From an uncultured Moraxellaceae bacterium (GTDB lineage: Bacteria; Pseudomonadota; Gammaproteobacteria; Pseudomonadales; Moraxellaceae): a stretch of 16,856 bases of DNA. The position numbers were made by a program, and so were the translations under genes. Shown piece by piece: positions 15,352-16,856 of the stretch (its first letter is position 1; each line of letters opens with the position of its first letter). Where the stretch lies: the NCBI GenBank assembly GCA_937928295.1, contig CALEYY010000014.1, positions 1 through 16,856 of the forward strand, given 5' to 3'. The notes under the pieces are model-generated. The model was not told the DNA's origin and searched no databases. It saw only the letters and a list, made by a program, of their open reading frames with translations.

Positions 15352-15906
15352 ATGTGGAAACGAGCGAGCGCAGCAGGCGCAGCATTTTTGACATTGGCTC
15401 TGAGCAGCGCAGCCCATGCAGGCTCATCGGATGCCGTCGTCGGAGCCATCGTCGGAGCCGGCTTTGGTGCTGCCATTGGTCACAGCATTGATGGTCGCCA
15501 AGGCGCGCTGCTCGGCAGTGCCATCGGCGCAGTCGCCGGCACTGCCATTGCCAACAACGACTCTCGCGACGAGCGGCGCTATCGTGACCGCAACGACAGC
15601 TACGGCTACAGCGGTGGCAACTACAACAGCGGGGGTTATTACGGCGGCACCCAGGTACGCTACATCCCGGCCAACCAGCCGGTGTACGCACAGCCCGTGG
15701 TCTATTCGCAGCAGGTGGTCTACACACAGCCTGTCTACGCGCAGCAAGTGTCTTACTACCCTGCCCAGCCGGTACGCGTGATCTACAGCGAGCGCCAGTA
15801 CCACAACCACGGCTGGAAGCATGATCGCCGTGAATGGCGTGATGAGCGTCGCGATGACCGTCGAGAATGGCGAGAAGATCGACGCAACGATCGTCGCTGG
15901 GACTAA
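15352..15906 (+). CDS. Glycine-zipper exported protein with Tyr/Gln and Arg/Asp/Trp-rich tail
   Basis: A 184-residue protein with a Sec signal ending AHA (cleavage after about residue 23). Residues ~25-67 are a glycine-zipper 2TM-type segment (VVGAIVGAGFGAAIGHS, then GALLGSAIGAVAGTAIA). A Gly/Tyr/Ser-rich spacer follows, then a region repeating VY-x-QP/QV units (about 103-142), and a strongly charged tail of R-R-E-W-R-D/E-D-R units (about 158-184). Glycine-zipper proteins of this kind are usually envelope-associated; the role is unknown. AAGGAG stands about 9 nt upstream of the ATG. It is divergent from the beta-helix/cytochrome gene, with 164 bp between starts, so the two may share a regulated intergenic region. 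Confidence 0.82.
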   Translation: MWKRASAAGAAFLTLALSSAAHAGSSDAVVGAIVGAGFGAAIGHSIDGRQGALLGSAIGAVAGTAIANNDSRDERRYRDRNDSYGYSGGNYNSGGYYGGTQVRYIPANQPVYAQPVVYSQQVVYTQPVYAQQVSYYPAQPVRVIYSERQYHNHGWKHDRREWRDERRDDRREWREDRRNDRRWD

Positions 15907-15963
15907 CTTGTCATGCGCTTTATAGCGCTCTTTTGTAGCAAGACAGAAAAGCCCACATAGCAA

Positions 15964-15992
15964 AAAGCCCCGACTTGTTAGGTCAGGGCTTT
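15964..15992 (-). terminator. Terminator between the glycine-zipper gene and a tRNA 3' fragment
   Basis: AAAGCCCCGAC (15964-15974) pairs with GTCAGGGCTTT (15982-15992) with one C-A mismatch and a 7-nt loop. On the minus strand the stem runs into a T-run (GGGCTTTTTGC). On the plus strand the tail is only TTGCTTTATC, so minus is the stronger direction. Its layout next to a tRNA 3' end copies the tRNA-Glu terminator at 5193-5220, suggesting it once served a minus-strand tRNA gene here. Confidence 0.8.
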
Positions 15993-16000
15993 GCTTTATC

Positions 16001-16020
16001 TGGAGGAGAAGGAGGGATTC
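16001..16020 (-). other. tRNA 3'-end fragment, putative attachment site (att)
   Basis: Read on the minus strand, these 20 bp have the 3' end of a tRNA gene: GAAT (the end of a T-loop), CCCTC (T-stem 3' strand), CTTCTCC (acceptor 3' strand), discriminator T and encoded CCA. Beyond 16020 the match stops: the expected TTC of the T-loop, the GAGGG T-stem arm and the rest of the gene are absent. A minus-strand terminator begins 8 nt past the CCA. A tRNA 3' end cut off in the T-loop is the usual footprint of integrase-mediated insertion. The identity of the tRNA is not determinable; the U discriminator favours Gly or Cys, while the acceptor sequence resembles some Ser tRNAs. Confidence 0.55.
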
Positions 16021-16317
16021 ACCACACTATATAAATCAATGTCTTATAGACATTATCTGTATATATACCACCAAAAATACCTACATCACAGACGCACTTC
16101 ACATTCAAATATTTCTCGGCATCACGGCATAGGCCAACTCGAAATGCTCCAGACATGCTCTTGAAGTTGCTCAATCCTGTTGGGGTATTAATGATGCCTA
16201 AGAGCTCAGACCCCTAAGATCAACAACCATCATATAGATTAATTTTAAATTAAAACCACTACATCTTGCGATTTTCCAAAAAAGCTTGCTTTTTGATCTG
16301 CAAACACCCGACACTTA
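16021..16317. other. AT-rich intergenic stretch with palindromes, no gene seen
   Basis: No convincing coding frame is visible. Composition is visibly more AT-rich than the rest of the window. It contains a 17-bp palindrome (AATGTCT-TAT-AGACATT, 16038-16054) close to the tRNA fragment and an AT-only palindrome (TTAATTT-T-AAATTAA, 16239-16253). A short A/T-rich inverted repeat lies around 16279-16294 (AAAAAGC/GCTTTTT). The stretch looks like the non-coding edge of an integrated element. Confidence 0.5.
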
Positions 16318-16351
16318 TTGCTGTCCATAAGAACAGTTGTATGCTCTGTTC
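16318..16351 (+). promoter_or_regulatory. Candidate promoter overlapped by an inverted repeat, upstream of the small repeat-protein gene
   Basis: TTGCTG (16318-16323), a 16-nt spacer and TATGCT (16340-16345) form a moderate sigma70-like promoter. The inverted repeat GAACAG (16331-16336) / CTGTTC (16346-16351) has perfect 6-bp arms with a 9-nt centre and brackets the -10 element, as a repressor operator would. A transcript starting near 16352 would have a leader of about 180 nt before the next gene. Both promoter and operator are predictions. Confidence 0.35.
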
Positions 16352-16404
16352 ATGGAGCGGTAGAAATGAATGACCCGTGGTGAGGTCAAAGCAGAACACA
16401 TGAC

Positions 16405-16510
16405 GGCTGGAGATCGGTATTGCGGAGCCGCCAGCCACGTTTCAACTGATCGGAGCTCCACCCGATCTGACATCTAGCCTCTCTTAGGTTGCAGATGAAT
16501 CCAGATCTGC
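16405..16510 (+). promoter_or_regulatory. Structured leader upstream of the small repeat-protein gene
   Basis: Several inverted repeats are packed here: GGCTGG (16405-16410)/CCAGCC (16431-16436); GATCGG (16448-16453)/CCGATC (16462-16467) with an 8-nt loop; and GCAGAT (16491-16496)/ATCTGC (16505-16510), which ends 19 nt before the start codon. AGATCGG at 16411-16417 can also pair with CCGATCT at 16462-16468, so two foldings exclude each other. It may be a regulatory leader or a DNA-level operator. No known riboswitch class is recognised. Confidence 0.35.
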
Positions 16511-16529
16511 GCAATTGGAAGATTTAAAC

Positions 16530-16772
16530 ATGACCAAAAAAACTAGCTCACCTGGGCTGGCCACCAAAGCTGCAACCACGCTGCGTGACCCCAATGCTTC
16601 TGCGATCAAGAAAACACTCGCAGGCTCTGTTATGTCACAAGCCAACTCAGCAAATCAGACCGGCAAGAAAATAGAGACTATCGCCTCTACCGTGCTGCGT
16701 AGTGAAAAGTACAGCGCCGAAACGAAGGCATTTGCAGGCTCTTTGGTATCCCAATCCAACAAGGCTCGTTGA
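16530..16772 (+). CDS. Small protein of two tandem ~30-residue repeats, function unknown
   Basis: An 80-residue, basic, Ser/Ala/Thr/Lys-rich protein I cannot name. It is two copies of one unit. Residues 10-39 and 48-77 align without gaps, with 14 of 30 positions identical, including T-L/V-L-R, S-A, K, A-G-S and S-Q-x-N. An 8-residue linker (40-47, with QTGKK) joins them. Each repeat reads as a helix-turn-helix-like amphipathic pair, but this is only by eye. There is no signal peptide or membrane segment, so it is probably cytoplasmic. The ATG at 16530 is chosen over a TTG at 16515; GGAAGA lies about 8-10 nt upstream. It has its own structured leader and terminator and lies in the putative integrated element. 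Confidence 0.72.
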   Translation: MTKKTSSPGLATKAATTLRDPNASAIKKTLAGSVMSQANSANQTGKKIETIASTVLRSEKYSAETKAFAGSLVSQSNKAR

Positions 16773-16785
16773 GGGCATTTAACAC

Positions 16786-16813
16786 GCTTCAACAAGGCCC
16801 GCCTTGTTGAAGC
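16786..16813 (+). terminator. Terminator downstream of the small repeat-protein gene
   Basis: GCTTCAACAAGG (16786-16797) pairs perfectly with CCTTGTTGAAGC (16802-16813) around a 4-nt loop, 14 bp past the stop. The stem is followed by TTAACTA, a weak T-run, so termination is likely but the tail is not ideal. A shorter echo of the stem (CAACAAGGCTCGTTG) lies at the end of the coding region. Confidence 0.7.
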
Positions 16814-16856
16814 TTAACTACCATCCGCTTCAACCGCGCAGCTGAATGAGCAACTC

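Noticed and set aside
16278..16294. AAAAAGC...GCTTTTT as a terminator
   Set aside because: Only a 2-nt loop separates the arms and the stem is nearly all A-T, so a stable terminator is unlikely; no gene ends just upstream.
16331..16351. GAACAG-N9-CTGTTC as a LexA/SOS box
   Set aside because: The gammaproteobacterial LexA box is CTGT-N8-ACAG; here the half-sites point the opposite way and the spacing differs.

Overview
The window looks like a chromosomal stretch of a moderately GC-rich gammaproteobacterium. The long-form leuA, the DUF2789-fumC pair, the AdeT1/2-type periplasmic protein and the GluRS variant point to Pseudomonadales, perhaps a Moraxellaceae relative. This placement is inferred from remembered family resemblance, not from a search. 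Most of the window is dense housekeeping sequence with short intergenic gaps. The right-hand end (from about 16.0 kb) is visibly more AT-rich, gene-poor and accessory in character.

Left part (1-5.2 kb): the 3' end of an MBL-fold hydrolase gene converges on a PECR-like enoyl-CoA reductase of the SDR superfamily. Next come a small GlsB/YeaQ stress membrane protein and a beta-propeller lipoprotein, both on the minus strand, and a divergent alpha/beta hydrolase. A two-gene unit on the minus strand follows, DUF2789 protein then class II fumarase (fumC), with a 4-bp start/stop overlap and a hairpin against the ribosome-binding site. A strong terminator separates this unit from a tRNA-Ala(GGC)-tRNA-Glu(TTC) operon, which has a near-consensus promoter with a GC-rich discriminator.

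Middle (5.5-12.1 kb): an Lrp/AsnC regulator and a type I GAPDH gene (gap) form a probable operon on the minus strand. It is divergent from leuA, and an inverted repeat lies at the regulator's start. Then come an AdeT1/2-type exported solute-binding-like protein (+), and gltX followed by a small SRPBCC-domain gene (minus, probable operon).

Right part (12.2-16.9 kb): a large lipoprotein joins a parallel beta-helix domain to a diheme c-type cytochrome domain. I recall these two domain types as usually being encoded by two neighbouring genes of unknown function. A glycine-zipper exported protein (+) follows. Immediately after it is a terminator that reads best on the minus strand, abutted by 20 bp that look like the 3' end of a tRNA gene. 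The rest of that tRNA is missing. This matches an attachment-site boundary of an integrated element extending rightward out of the window. The sequence beyond it holds palindromes, a candidate operator-covered promoter, a structured leader, a small protein made of two 30-residue repeats, and that gene's terminator.

The best candidates for something undescribed are the beta-helix/cytochrome fusion and the island edge with its repeat protein. No CRISPR array, complete insertion sequence, rRNA or recognisable defence system is visible.
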